Shown here piece by piece: positions 33,813-42,595 of a DNA stretch of 64,000 nt. The stretch lies in contig NZ_JACHBR010000001.1 of assembly GCF_014200435.1 (NCBI RefSeq), positions 6,018,001 to 6,082,000 of the forward strand, written 5' to 3'. The notes beneath the pieces are model-generated. The model made no database searches. It was given only the letters and a program-made list of their open reading frames with translations, and was not told the origin of the DNA. This stretch comes from Sphaerisporangium krabiense (GTDB lineage: Bacteria > Actinomycetota > Actinomycetes > Streptosporangiales > Streptosporangiaceae). Position 1 is the stretch's first letter, and every line of letters starts with the position of its first letter. Made by a program: the position numbers and the translations under genes.

Positions 33813-34729
33813 TCGGCGCTTGGTGCGCCGAGGGTGCGCTCCAGGCGTTCGACGCGCTCGATGAGCGGCCGCACCTGCTCCTGTACCACCGCGGCGATCA
33901 GCTGCGCGGGATCCGCCCCGGCGCCGGATGCCGCGCCTGGCGCCACGGCCGATGCCGCGCCCGGCCCCGCGGCCGGCCGGGCGGACGCTCCGGCGGCGGG
34001 TGCCGCGGAGGGCTGCGGTCCCGCGCCGGACGTCTGGGCGCGCAGGTGGACGTAGCCCGCCAGGGCCGCCGTGACCGCCCGGCGTGTCAGCCGCGGCTCC
34101 GCGCCGAGCTCGCGCAGCACCTGCCCGGCGGTGCCGTCGGGCTCGGCGACCAGGCCGAGCAGCAGGTGCTCGCAGCCGACGTAGTTGTGGCCGAACGAGG
34201 TGGCCTCGGTGACCGCGAGCTCCATCGCGCCGGCCGCCGCCGCGCTGAAGTGCCGTGACACCCGGTCCTCCGAACCGCCGCCCACGCCGGAGAGCCGTGA
34301 CGCCTCCTCGCCCGTGCCGGAGCGCACGGCCGTTCCGGCGGGGCCGTCCGGTTCGGCGTCGGGCCGGCGTTCCAGGGCGCGCCGGACGGCGGCGGGGTCG
34401 ATGTCGATGGCGCGCAGGACGTGGAGCGCCAGGTTGGTGCCCTCGTCGATCATGCCGGCGAGCAGGTCGCCGGTGCCGACGGACGGCCGGTCGGCGGCGC
34501 TCGCCCGGTCGATGGCCAGCTTGAGCACGGCGTGGGTGCGGGGGGTGAAATGCGGCAGCCGGTCGCTCAGGTCGTCGGCCGACAGCTCGCCGAGCGCGGT
34601 CTGCCGGATGGCGGTGACCCGGCGCACCGCCTGCTCCAGCGCCCGCTGGCAGACCGCGGAGACGGGCACACCCGCGTCCTTGACCGCCTCGGCGAGCTCG
34701 TCGGGCACGTACACGTTGATCTTGGGCAT
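33809..34729 (-). CDS. Ribbon-helix-helix/Clp-N domain protein
   Basis: A 306-residue protein. The N-terminus (PKINVYVPDELAEAVKDAGV) has the strand-helix-helix look of a ribbon-helix-helix DNA-binding domain. It is followed by Clp N-terminal repeats (HFTPRTHAVLKLAIDRASAA, and later GHNYVGCEHLLLGLVAEPDG), normally found on ClpA/ClpC substrate-binding ends. There is no AAA domain. The tail is a long Ala/Pro/Gly stretch and a coiled coil. It could be an autorepressor that senses proteolytic cargo. GGAG lies eight bases before the ATG at 34729. Repeats in the promoter suggest autoregulation. Confidence 0.8.
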   Translation of the reverse strand: MPKINVYVPDELAEAVKDAGVPVSAVCQRALEQAVRRVTAIRQTALGELSADDLSDRLPHFTPRTHAVLKLAIDRASAADRPSVGTGDLLAGMIDEGTNLALHVLRAIDIDPAAVRRALERRPDAEPDGPAGTAVRSGTGEEASRLSGVGGGSEDRVSRHFSAAAAGAMELAVTEATSFGHNYVGCEHLLLGLVAEPDGTAGQVLRELGAEPRLTRRAVTAALAGYVHLRAQTSGAGPQPSAAPAAGASARPAAGPGAASAVAPGAASGAGADPAQLIAAVVQEQVRPLIERVERLERTLGAPSAE

Positions 34730-34751
34730 GAGGATACTCCTGATCCCGAGC

Positions 34752-34823
34752 ATGGGGTCATGATGGGGTTACCTCATACTTATACACCCATTGGGGTTAG
34801 AGCCGCTAGTTCCTATACCCCCA
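34752..34823. promoter_or_regulatory. ATGGGGT-type repeats upstream of the RHH/Clp-N gene
   Basis: ATGGGGT appears at about 34752 and 34762, a variant ATTGGGGTT at about 34789, and the reverse-complement-like TACCCCCAT at about 34815, in an AT-rich stretch between the Clp-N start and the end of the protease/STAND gene. Arrays of short repeats are typical ribbon-helix-helix operators. Recognition by the adjacent RHH protein is inferred. Confidence 0.45.
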
Positions 34824-37800
34824 TCGCATCAGGCGCTGCCGGAGGGCCAAGACGTGGCCGGGGAGGCGAGCCGGCGGTCCCGTCCGCCTCTGCGGGCGGG
34901 CGGGCCCGGTTCCCGCCGCCGGCGAGCAGCTCGTCGGCGACCAGGGGGAGCGCCCGCGGCTCCGTCGCGTGCAGTGTCTCCAGGGCCGCCGTCCAGGCCG
35001 GGCCACTCAGCACGCGCGCCAGCAGCCGCCGGGACCGGGCCGGCTCGACGATCCTGGACAGGGCCACCAGGATCTGCGCCTGCCGGTCCGCGTCCTCGAT
35101 CTCGGTGGCCAGCTTCTCGATCCGGTCCGCCAGGTCGCGGGCGGCGGACGGCCCGGCGCTGTCCACGATGGCCCGCAGCAGGTCGACGAAGGCCCTGAGC
35201 TGCGACTCGGGATGGGTGATGCGCTGGGGGACCAGCAGCGACTCCGCGCGCCGCGCCGCCTCCGCCACCGTGTCCTTCCCGCCAGGGGCGGCCCTGACCA
35301 GCACCGCGAGCGCCTGAGCCATGTGGTCGGCGGTCGGAATCTCCTTCACGGCGATGCGGAGTGCGGCGGGCACCTTGCCACGCTCGGCGAGCGCCGTCAC
35401 GACCGCGACGTACGCGCGTGCTCGGATGGCCGTCGCTTCGATCTCCTTGACCAGGCTCAGGGCATCTCCCACGTGCCCGAGAGAGGCGCGCGCGACCGCC
35501 ACGTCGCGCAGCGCGTCGGCCGACAGATCAGGAAAGGGGATGCCACGGGCCAGCCGCTTGGCCTCGCGCAGCCGGCCCGCACCGACGAGCGCCTTCGCCA
35601 AGGCGGTCACCAGCCTGGCCTTCCTGCCCTCATCCCGCATCTGCTCGGCCAGCTTCCCGGCTTCCTCCAGCAGCGTGTGGCGGGTCGCTGGGTCGCTCGC
35701 CGCGGCCACGGCGAGCAGCGCGTTCGCGCGGTGGTCCGCCGACAGCCTGCGCGCCAGCTTCTCGGCCCGTGGGAGCGACCCTCTGGCGGCCATGAGCCGG
35801 ATCAGGTCGACCCGGGCCTTGTCCCGCCGATCGGCGTGCGGGATCTTCCGCGCCACATCGAAGGCCCGGTCCATGTCGGGGATCTTCTCCACCACCATGG
35901 CCAGCGCCCTCGCCCGTGGTTCCGGGGCGGGCAACGACAGAGCCAGCTTCTCGGCGCGGTCGAGCTCTCCCTGGGCGGCGAGCCCCTTGGCGACCCACAC
36001 CATCGCTCTGGCCTGGTTCTGCGCGCCCTGGATCCGGCGGCGGACCACGGACTCGGCCCGAGCGGGGTCCCGGCCGGCGATCAGCCGCACCAGGTCGCCG
36101 AGCACCCTCGTCCTGACGTCCCTGTCGCCGGTCACGCGGGCCAGCGCCTCGGCGCGGTCCCAGTCCCCGGCGGCGGCGAGCGTTTCCGCGACGGGCACGA
36201 GCACCTGCGGCGGCCAGGCTTGGGCCTGCGGGCGCGCCAGTTCCTCCGCCCTTTCGGCCAGGGCGCGCGCCCGATCGCGATCCGGCACCGCCCCCGCCAC
36301 CGCGACGAGCGCCTGAACCCTGTGGTAGGGGCTCTCTATCGAGTCGATCACCGTGTCGGCTTCGGGATCCGCGCAGGCGCCGAGGACCCCGGCCACGGCG
36401 ACCATCGCCCGCGCACGCCGCCCTTTGTCATTCAGGTCGCAAGCCAGCGCCTTCGCCTGTCCGGCCAGTTCGAGCGCCCACCGGCGGTCGCCCTGCCTGG
36501 CGATCTCCCTGGCCACGATGCAGAGCGCGTTCGGGCGCGTGGCGATGAGGGGGACGGCTTCGGCCAGTTCCACGGCAAGCTCCCGATCGCCGGCCGCGCT
36601 GACCGTGGCGGCCAGCGCGGTCAGGGCGTGCGCGCGGGAGTAGGAAGTGCGCCCCAGCTCGACCGCCAGGTCCGCGGCCCCTTCCACGTCACCGCAGCAG
36701 GCGACGGCCGTCACCAGCGCACCGAGGGCCCGGTCGTGACCGTGCTCGCCGGCGATCGTCTGGACCGCCGCCACGGCGCGCTCCGTGACAGCCGGGATCC
36801 GGTCCCGTTCGCCGCCGGCGAGCGCCCTCATGATGTGGCTCAGCGCCCACACCCGCTGCCTCATCAGCGGGATCCGGTCGACCAGGGCCTCCGCCCGCGC
36901 CACGTCCCCGCATACGGCGGCGGCCTTCACCACGGCGGTCATGGCCCGGGCCTGCTCGTCCGGGTCGACGACCGAGCGGACGAGCTGCTCCGTCTCGTCG
37001 AGGAGGTCGGCGGACCGGCTCGCCTCCGCCACCGCGGCCAGGGCCCGGACCCGCTGCGCGGTCTCCTCGATCGAGCGGGCCAGCCTCTCCGCGGCGCTCA
37101 CCTCTCCCTGGTCCGCCATCGCCTGCACGACGACTCCCATGGCCGAGCCTCTCTGCTCCATGCCGTCGATGGAGCACGCCACGGATTCCGCCCTGCCCAG
37201 GTCGCCCGCCTCCGCCATCGCCTTCGCGACCGCCGACAGAGCCGCAGGGCGCGCGTCCGCGTCGACGATGGAGCCGGCCAGCCTCTCCGCCCGCTCGTGG
37301 TCACCGAGCCTGGCCCAGAGAGCGGGCAGCTCGACAGGTGGCGGTGCGGTGGCCCTGCTGAGCTGTTCACGGGCGACGGCCAGGCGCGTCAGGGTCACAA
37401 GATCGGGGTCGGGCTCACCGCCGAGCCTCTGCTGGGCGGCCGTGAGCTCCCCGAGGGCGGCCGACTCGCCACCCACGAGGTCGCGCATCCGCTCATGACG
37501 GGCACGGTCGAGCGCGTAGTCCACCAGGCGCGCCCGGTCGGTCAGGAGCCGGCCGTACGAGCGGAGGAGGTACGCGGGCGTGCCTGGCGGCCAGCCCTGT
37601 TCACGGTAGCGGTCGGCCCACTTGTGGATCAGCCCCCTGTACTGGTCCACCTGCTCGACGAGTTTCTCCTCGGCCCTCCTGTGCAGCGTCTCGTGGGCGT
37701 ACAGGTAGCCGTCGGCGGTCCGGGTGAAGATCGGGTTCCTGAGCCGGCGGCTGACCTCGTGTCGCCGCGAATCTGTCAGCGTGACGAGATCGTCCAGCGT

Positions 37801-39087
37801 CAGCGCGCCCTGGGCCGCGGCGACGGCGCCCAGCAGCTCGTCGTTGTCCGCGACTTCGAGTGATCGTACGAACTGGACTTCGACTTCGCTCCGCACGTGT
37901 GCGGCGTACGCGTTCGGCAGCAACAACCGGGTACGGCAGTGGCGCAGCGGATGGTCATCCCGCACGTCGGTGGGTATCCCCGGGTGGGGCCGGCCGGTGA
38001 CGAGCACGCGGACACCCTCCGGCGGATCGCGGGGAAGCAGGGAGGCGATGCTGTGATACGGGTTCGTGTCCTCGTCCAGCCCGTCCACGACCAGTAAGAG
38101 GCGCTCGCCCGAGCCCAGGCACCGCCGTGCCGCGTCCTCCAGGACACCGTCCAGCCGGAGCGCGCCGCCAGGAACCTCCGCGATGGCCGCCAGTTGCCCG
38201 CCCATGTCCCGGAGGAAGGTGTCGGCGTCGGCTCGGGAGCGGTGGACGAAGAAGGCGGCCACCCTGACCCCGTCCGGCGGGTTGAGGACGAAGGAGGAGA
38301 CCAGCGCGCTCTTGCCCGCCCAGGCGGGTCCCTGCAGCCAGAGATACGGCTCATCGCCGGCGCAGAAGTCGGCGAGTTCCTTGAGTTCGCGGTCGCGGTC
38401 CCGGAGCCCCTCCGCCGGAAGCAGGTCCTGCGCGCCGGCCAGATAGCCGTGGCCTTTCCGCTCGGGAAGCGGGTTCACGCTGGGTGGCTCGCCCGCGTAG
38501 CCGATCTGCGCGCGCTGCTCTGGCGTCAGCCGCTCCCAATCGATGAGCTCGGCCGTCAGGTGTGCGGCTCCCTCGCGGGGGTGATTCTTCTGGATGACGC
38601 CGACGAGCCGGTCTCGGACGAAGAGCGCGGCGCCCGACATCCCTTCCCAGGGGGAGTTCTCCGTGTTCTCGGCCGGGGGACGGTCGACGGCTACGTGAAG
38701 GGTGTTCGTGTAGTGGTTCGACCGCGGCAGGATGGCGCCCGTGACCTGGGCGCTGTCCCGTACGTCTTCCCGCCTCTTCCACCACGGGAAACCGAGAGCC
38801 TCACACGGTATCTCGGTGGCGTGGCGCTCCACGAGTCCGTAGCGGACCGGCGGGAGATCTTTCTCCGGCGGGACGCGGAGTGCTGTCAGGTCGCCGACCG
38901 TCCACAGCATCTCGGCGGGTACCTCGTGGTCACGGTCGGCGGTGAAACGCGCGCGGACCTCCCGCGCGCCTTTGACCACGTGGTAGGCGGTCAGGACGAC
39001 CTCTGCGGTCACCCGGTAGCCGGAGCCGAACTTCTTTTCCCCATCCGACAGATCCGCGATGATCTGCCCGGCGCGGTTCTTGCTCAG
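34813..39087 (-). CDS. Trypsin-like protease-STAND NTPase-helical repeat protein
   Basis: About 1424 residues. An N-terminal chymotrypsin-fold protease has H36 (TAYHVV), D66 (VGDLTALRV) and S151 (GMSGAALF). A STAND/NACHT-like NTPase follows with Walker A GPAWAGKS (253-260), Walker B LLLVVDGLDED (about 330-340) and VLVTGRPHPG. From about residue 590 to the end lie some twenty helical repeats of about 35 residues (pattern RALAAVAEA...GDLDRAE). No ATG, GTG or TTG precedes the catalytic core in frame; CTG at 39087 sits seven bases after GGAGGAGG and overlaps the trypco2 stop as CTGA. GTG 39012 would cut into the first protease strand. This architecture is known from NTP-dependent conflict systems of multicellular actinomycetes. 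Confidence 0.9.
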   Translation of the reverse strand: MSKNRAGQIIADLSDGEKKFGSGYRVTAEVVLTAYHVVKGAREVRARFTADRDHEVPAEMLWTVGDLTALRVPPEKDLPPVRYGLVERHATEIPCEALGFPWWKRREDVRDSAQVTGAILPRSNHYTNTLHVAVDRPPAENTENSPWEGMSGAALFVRDRLVGVIQKNHPREGAAHLTAELIDWERLTPEQRAQIGYAGEPPSVNPLPERKGHGYLAGAQDLLPAEGLRDRDRELKELADFCAGDEPYLWLQGPAWAGKSALVSSFVLNPPDGVRVAAFFVHRSRADADTFLRDMGGQLAAIAEVPGGALRLDGVLEDAARRCLGSGERLLLVVDGLDEDTNPYHSIASLLPRDPPEGVRVLVTGRPHPGIPTDVRDDHPLRHCRTRLLLPNAYAAHVRSEVEVQFVRSLEVADNDELLGAVAAAQGALTLDDLVTLTDSRRHEVSRRLRNPIFTRTADGYLYAHETLHRRAEEKLVEQVDQYRGLIHKWADRYREQGWPPGTPAYLLRSYGRLLTDRARLVDYALDRARHERMRDLVGGESAALGELTAAQQRLGGEPDPDLVTLTRLAVAREQLSRATAPPPVELPALWARLGDHERAERLAGSIVDADARPAALSAVAKAMAEAGDLGRAESVACSIDGMEQRGSAMGVVVQAMADQGEVSAAERLARSIEETAQRVRALAAVAEASRSADLLDETEQLVRSVVDPDEQARAMTAVVKAAAVCGDVARAEALVDRIPLMRQRVWALSHIMRALAGGERDRIPAVTERAVAAVQTIAGEHGHDRALGALVTAVACCGDVEGAADLAVELGRTSYSRAHALTALAATVSAAGDRELAVELAEAVPLIATRPNALCIVAREIARQGDRRWALELAGQAKALACDLNDKGRRARAMVAVAGVLGACADPEADTVIDSIESPYHRVQALVAVAGAVPDRDRARALAERAEELARPQAQAWPPQVLVPVAETLAAAGDWDRAEALARVTGDRDVRTRVLGDLVRLIAGRDPARAESVVRRRIQGAQNQARAMVWVAKGLAAQGELDRAEKLALSLPAPEPRARALAMVVEKIPDMDRAFDVARKIPHADRRDKARVDLIRLMAARGSLPRAEKLARRLSADHRANALLAVAAASDPATRHTLLEEAGKLAEQMRDEGRKARLVTALAKALVGAGRLREAKRLARGIPFPDLSADALRDVAVARASLGHVGDALSLVKEIEATAIRARAYVAVVTALAERGKVPAALRIAVKEIPTADHMAQALAVLVRAAPGGKDTVAEAARRAESLLVPQRITHPESQLRAFVDLLRAIVDSAGPSAARDLADRIEKLATEIEDADRQAQILVALSRIVEPARSRRLLARVLSGPAWTAALETLHATEPRALPLVADELLAGGGNRARPPAEADGTAGSPPRPRLGPPAAPDAMGV

Positions 39088-39395
39088 CGCTCGCCCTCCT
39101 CCCCGCGCCCTGAGATGTACAGTGACCTGTCCTCCTGCTTGGTCGGCCCCTTCACCTCGGGCGTGAGGGTGAGCTTCACGCTGTGGGTCTGCACGTCGTT
39201 GATCTTGGCGTCGGCGCCGGTCTCCAGCACCCAGATCTTGACCTTGCCGTTCAGCGAGGCCTCACGGGTGACCGCCATCGTCACCTCCAGTTCGATGGGC
39301 CCCACCCCGAACTGCAACTGCTCACCGTCGGCGGACTTCATCGCCTTCGTCAACTCGGTGCGCAATTCCTTGATGACGGTCGAAAGCTCAAGCAC
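39084..39395 (-). CDS. Trypsin-co-occurring (trypco2-type) protein
   Basis: A 103-residue protein matching the trypsin-co-occurring domain 2 pattern: ELSTVIKELRTELTKAMKSA at the start, LQFGVGPIELEVTMAVTREA in the middle, and the KVKIWVLETGADAKINDVQT and HSVKLTLTP segments. These domains are found next to trypsin-like/STAND proteins in predicted actinobacterial conflict systems and are thought to be adaptor or effector-associated modules. The GTG start at 39395 has GGAG five bases upstream. It is the first gene of the operon and its stop overlaps the CTG start of the protease-STAND gene. Confidence 0.85.
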   Translation of the reverse strand: MLELSTVIKELRTELTKAMKSADGEQLQFGVGPIELEVTMAVTREASLNGKVKIWVLETGADAKINDVQTHSVKLTLTPEVKGPTKQEDRSLYISGRGEEGER

Positions 39396-39462
39396 GGTGG
39401 CTCCTGTAACACGGATGGGTCTCGTAGAACCATGCTGGGCAATTTATTGGCATAATCTATAC
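39396..39462. promoter_or_regulatory. Divergent promoter with leaderless start for the NusA-like gene
   Basis: A 67-base AT-rich gap. On the plus strand CATAAT (39451-39456) lies six bases before the ATG at 39463, the geometry of a leaderless mRNA; no clear -35 is visible. The minus-strand promoter for the trypco2 operon must lie in the same short region, so the two units may be co-regulated. Confidence 0.45.
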
Positions 39463-41241
39463 ATGACGTGGAGGGCTATGTCAGGCCGGGACAGTCAGGT
39501 AATCGTCGGCTGGCCGGAGCGGACATCTTCCTCGCAGAGGCACACCGTCACCGTGACCCTTCCCGCCGGCGTCGAGGACCACGTCGAGGCGGTTCTGGAG
39601 GCGTGGACCGGCGAGGGTCTGGAGATCTCCGATCGGCGCTCCCGGATGGTGTTCGTGGCGGGTGCGGGGCCCGACGTGATCGCCTACTACGCCGTCGTCT
39701 GCGGCCTGGCGAATCGATGGATCGATGCCCAGGTCAAGGGGGTGGCACTGGACATGCCGCAGATCTGCGAGGAAGGGCGCAGGTTGGGCGACGGAGGCCG
39801 GTTGGCGTCTCCGCTGATGTGGGCGCAGGTCGGTGGGGAGGATCCTCGCCACATGCCCCATGTGGCCTTCGAGCCTGGAACACCGCTGAGCCCGGAGGCC
39901 GTGTCGATGATCCGCTGGGCCTCCCGGCTACGCATGGTCCCGCCAAGCCGCGTGCAGCCCGCCCTCGAGTGTTTCGCGCTCGTCGCCGGGATCCGGGAGA
40001 CCAAAGGCCATCACTGGCCCGTTCTCTCGACCGGCCACGAACCGGAACCGAAGAACCAGAACACCTCCAGCCAGGGGATCGATCTGGAGAAACTCTGGCA
40101 GCGGATCAGCAGGAAACGGCGGCGCCGGGCGCCAGACGACTACGAAATCGTCCAGGCCGAAACCGAGCGGGAAAACTACCGGAAACTGGCCGACGCGAAC
40201 GTCACGCCGATCGACTCCGTCCTCCTTCGACTGGGGTGCTCCGCCACCACCGACAGTCCTCCTGTCTGGGACTGTCCCCGGCCGGAGCGGCACAAGGAGA
40301 GGAACCCGCGTCCCACCTTGCGGATCCGCGACAACAAGGCCGAGTGCCATGTCTGCGACAAAGAGCCTCTGACCCCGGCCCTGCTCGTCGCGAACACGTT
40401 GGAGATCACGCCCGACGAGGCCGCCGCCTTCATCGTCGACCTCAAGTGCAGCACCGGTCGTCCCGCTCGCGGGTACCGTCGCCCCGAACTGGTCGCCCCA
40501 CCGCCCCCCGGCACCCTCGTCACCGCCCGCGTCATCGAGAGCAAGCCGGACAGGTTCGACTGCGAGATCTACGACGCGGGGGTCGGATACCGGCGAAGAG
40601 CGGTCATCTGGCGCCCTGATACCGCCAACCTGCCGGACGGGGTCATCCCGCTACAGCTCCGGCGGGGTGACGTGGTCACCGCACTCACCGCCGAGTTCCA
40701 TCGGGCCGCTCCCGGCAAGACGGGCTACTGGCAGCTCTCGATCACCGACCCCATGCTGGCCGTCCGGGCGATGGCGTCACAGGTCCCGGAGATCATCGAT
40801 GGCAGGGTCGTCGTCAAGCAGGTCGCGCGGGTCATGGGAGCCCGCACCAAACTGGTGGTGGCCCCGACCGAGGAGCACATGGATGCGAGGGGCGCGTGCA
40901 CGAGTGGCGACGGCATCCGCTGCGAGGCCGCGCGGCGACTCATCAACAGGCCCAGGGGCCGCGAACAGCTACATATCATCGTCTACTCCAGTGACCGGGA
41001 GAAGTACCTCGTGAACGCCATGCACCCTGCCGTGGCCGTCGAGGTGCTCATCCGAGGTGACAACGCGATCGTCGCCGTGCCGCCGCTGCAGGTGCCGAGC
41101 GGCGTCGGGCAGGGGGGCGTCAACGCGGAGCTGGCGGGCAAGCTGACCGGCCTGTACGTCGAAGCGGTCGCCGCGGGTACCGACCTGGAGGCCGCCATGA
41201 GCGACCTGCAGGACCGCAGACGTCGCCGCGGGACCACCTGA
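39463..41241 (+). CDS. CHC2-like zinc ribbon fused to NusA-type S1-KH-KH core
   Basis: A 592-residue protein of unusual architecture. Residues 1-170 are an unrecognised N-terminal region. C271, H277, C295 and C298 form a CHC2/primase-like zinc ribbon (CPRPERH, then ECHVC). Residues about 350-430 resemble the S1 domain, and VPEIIDGRVVVKQVARVMGA followed by RTKLVV is nearly collinear with the NusA S1-KH1 junction. KH1 (GACTSGDGIRCEAARRL) and KH2 (GVGQGGVNAELAGKLTG) keep GxxG-like loops. It should bind RNA or single-stranded nucleic acid. The NusA RNA-polymerase-binding N-terminus is missing. ATG 39463 is probably leaderless; ATG 39478 has GGAGGG but tight spacing. Confidence 0.85.
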   Translation: MTWRAMSGRDSQVIVGWPERTSSSQRHTVTVTLPAGVEDHVEAVLEAWTGEGLEISDRRSRMVFVAGAGPDVIAYYAVVCGLANRWIDAQVKGVALDMPQICEEGRRLGDGGRLASPLMWAQVGGEDPRHMPHVAFEPGTPLSPEAVSMIRWASRLRMVPPSRVQPALECFALVAGIRETKGHHWPVLSTGHEPEPKNQNTSSQGIDLEKLWQRISRKRRRRAPDDYEIVQAETERENYRKLADANVTPIDSVLLRLGCSATTDSPPVWDCPRPERHKERNPRPTLRIRDNKAECHVCDKEPLTPALLVANTLEITPDEAAAFIVDLKCSTGRPARGYRRPELVAPPPPGTLVTARVIESKPDRFDCEIYDAGVGYRRRAVIWRPDTANLPDGVIPLQLRRGDVVTALTAEFHRAAPGKTGYWQLSITDPMLAVRAMASQVPEIIDGRVVVKQVARVMGARTKLVVAPTEEHMDARGACTSGDGIRCEAARRLINRPRGREQLHIIVYSSDREKYLVNAMHPAVAVEVLIRGDNAIVAVPPLQVPSGVGQGGVNAELAGKLTGLYVEAVAAGTDLEAAMSDLQDRRRRRGTT

Positions 41242-41250
41242 CGGGGTCCG

Positions 41251-41269
41251 GCCCCGCACCCGGCGGGGC
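41251..41269. terminator. Hairpin between convergent NusA-like and M20 genes
   Basis: GCCCCGC-ACCCG-GCGGGGC forms a perfect seven-pair stem, nine bases after the NusA-like stop. Confidence 0.6.
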
Positions 41270-41290
41270 GGAACCGCGGCGGCCGTTCGC

Positions 41291-42595
41291 TCAGGTCGCG
41301 GGCCGGGGCGTGGCCGGGGAGGCGAGCAGGCGGTCCAGGACGCGGACGCCGAACTCCAGGCCCGCGACCGGCACCCGCTCGTCGACGCCGTGGAACATCC
41401 CGAAGTAGTCCAGGGACGGGTCCAGCAGCAGCGGCGCGAAGCCGTACCCCCGGATGCCGAGCCTGGCGAAGGACTTGGCGTCGGTGCCCCCGGTCATGAC
41501 GTACGGCACCGGGCGGCCCGCCGGGTCCTCGGCCAGCAGCGCCGCGCACAGGTCGTCGAACAGGCCCTCGGTCGGGGAGGCCACGCCGTCCTCGAAGCTG
41601 ACGAACTCCCGGGTGATCTTCGGGCCGAGCAGCCGGTCGAGGGTCTCCAGGAACTCGTCACGGAACCCGGGCAGGAACCGGCCGTCCACGTGCGCCTCGG
41701 CCGTGCCGGGGATGACGTTGACCTTGTAGCCGGCGTTCAGCATGGTCGGGTTGGCCGAGTTGCGGATCACGCCTCGGAACAGCGTGCCGGCCTTGCCGAG
41801 CCGCTCGGCCTCCTCGTCCAGCCGGTCCAGGTCGATCGTGGTCCCGAGCGCGCGGCCGAGGTCGTCGATGAGCCGCGCCACGGCGGGCGTGAGCCGCACG
41901 GGCCAGCGGTGGTCGGCCAGCCGCGCCAGCGCCCGGCACAGCTCGGCGACCGGGTTGTCCACCGGCGGCTTGGAGCCGTGCCCGGCCACCCCGTGCGCGG
42001 TGAGCTTCATCCACGCCGTGCCCCGCTCGCCCACCGCCACCGGGTACACCCGGCCCCCGTCCGCGCCCGCCTGGACGCTGAAGCCGCCCGACTCGCTGAT
42101 CGCCTCGGTGCAGCCCTCGAACAGGTCGCGGTGCCGGGTGACCGCGTACCCGGCGCCGTACTCGCCGGTGGCCTCCTCGTCGGCGAGGAACGCCAGCACG
42201 AGGTCGCGCCGCGGACGCCGTCCGGTGCGCGCCCATTCGCGCACCAGCGTCAGCGTCATGGACAGCGTGCCCTTCATGTCCACCGCGCCGCGCCCGTTGA
42301 CGCACCCGCCCTCGATCTCGCCGGAGAACGGGTGCAGCCGCCACTCCGCGGGGTCGGCGGGCACGACGTCCAGGTGTCCGTGGATCAGCAGCGCCTCCGG
42401 GTCGTCCCCGGGGACGCGCGCCACCACGCTGGTGCGGCGGGGCGCCGACTCCAGCACCATGGGTTCGATGCCCGCCTCGGCGAGCAGCCCCGCGACGTAC
42501 TCGGCCGCCGTGCGCTCGCCCGAGCCGTCCGGCGTGCCGTCGTTGGTCGTGTCGATCCTGAGCAGGTCCGAGCAGATGCCCGCCACCTCTGTCAC
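41291..42595 (-). CDS. M20-family metallopeptidase (ArgE/DapE/CPG2-like)
   Basis: A 434-residue zinc peptidase. Motifs are LLIHGHLDVVPADP (first zinc ligand and catalytic Asp), GRGAVDMKGTL (bridging Asp), LADEEATGEYGAGY (catalytic and metal Glu) and, near the end, MFHGVDERVP (last His). The dimerisation domain lies in the middle. It probably hydrolyses dipeptides or acylated amino acids in the cytoplasm. The GTG at 42595 overlaps the S9 peptidase stop (GTGA). It is the last gene of a three-peptidase operon. Confidence 0.92.
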   Translation of the reverse strand: MTEVAGICSDLLRIDTTNDGTPDGSGERTAAEYVAGLLAEAGIEPMVLESAPRRTSVVARVPGDDPEALLIHGHLDVVPADPAEWRLHPFSGEIEGGCVNGRGAVDMKGTLSMTLTLVREWARTGRRPRRDLVLAFLADEEATGEYGAGYAVTRHRDLFEGCTEAISESGGFSVQAGADGGRVYPVAVGERGTAWMKLTAHGVAGHGSKPPVDNPVAELCRALARLADHRWPVRLTPAVARLIDDLGRALGTTIDLDRLDEEAERLGKAGTLFRGVIRNSANPTMLNAGYKVNVIPGTAEAHVDGRFLPGFRDEFLETLDRLLGPKITREFVSFEDGVASPTEGLFDDLCAALLAEDPAGRPVPYVMTGGTDAKSFARLGIRGYGFAPLLLDPSLDYFGMFHGVDERVPVAGLEFGVRVLDRLLASPATPRPAT

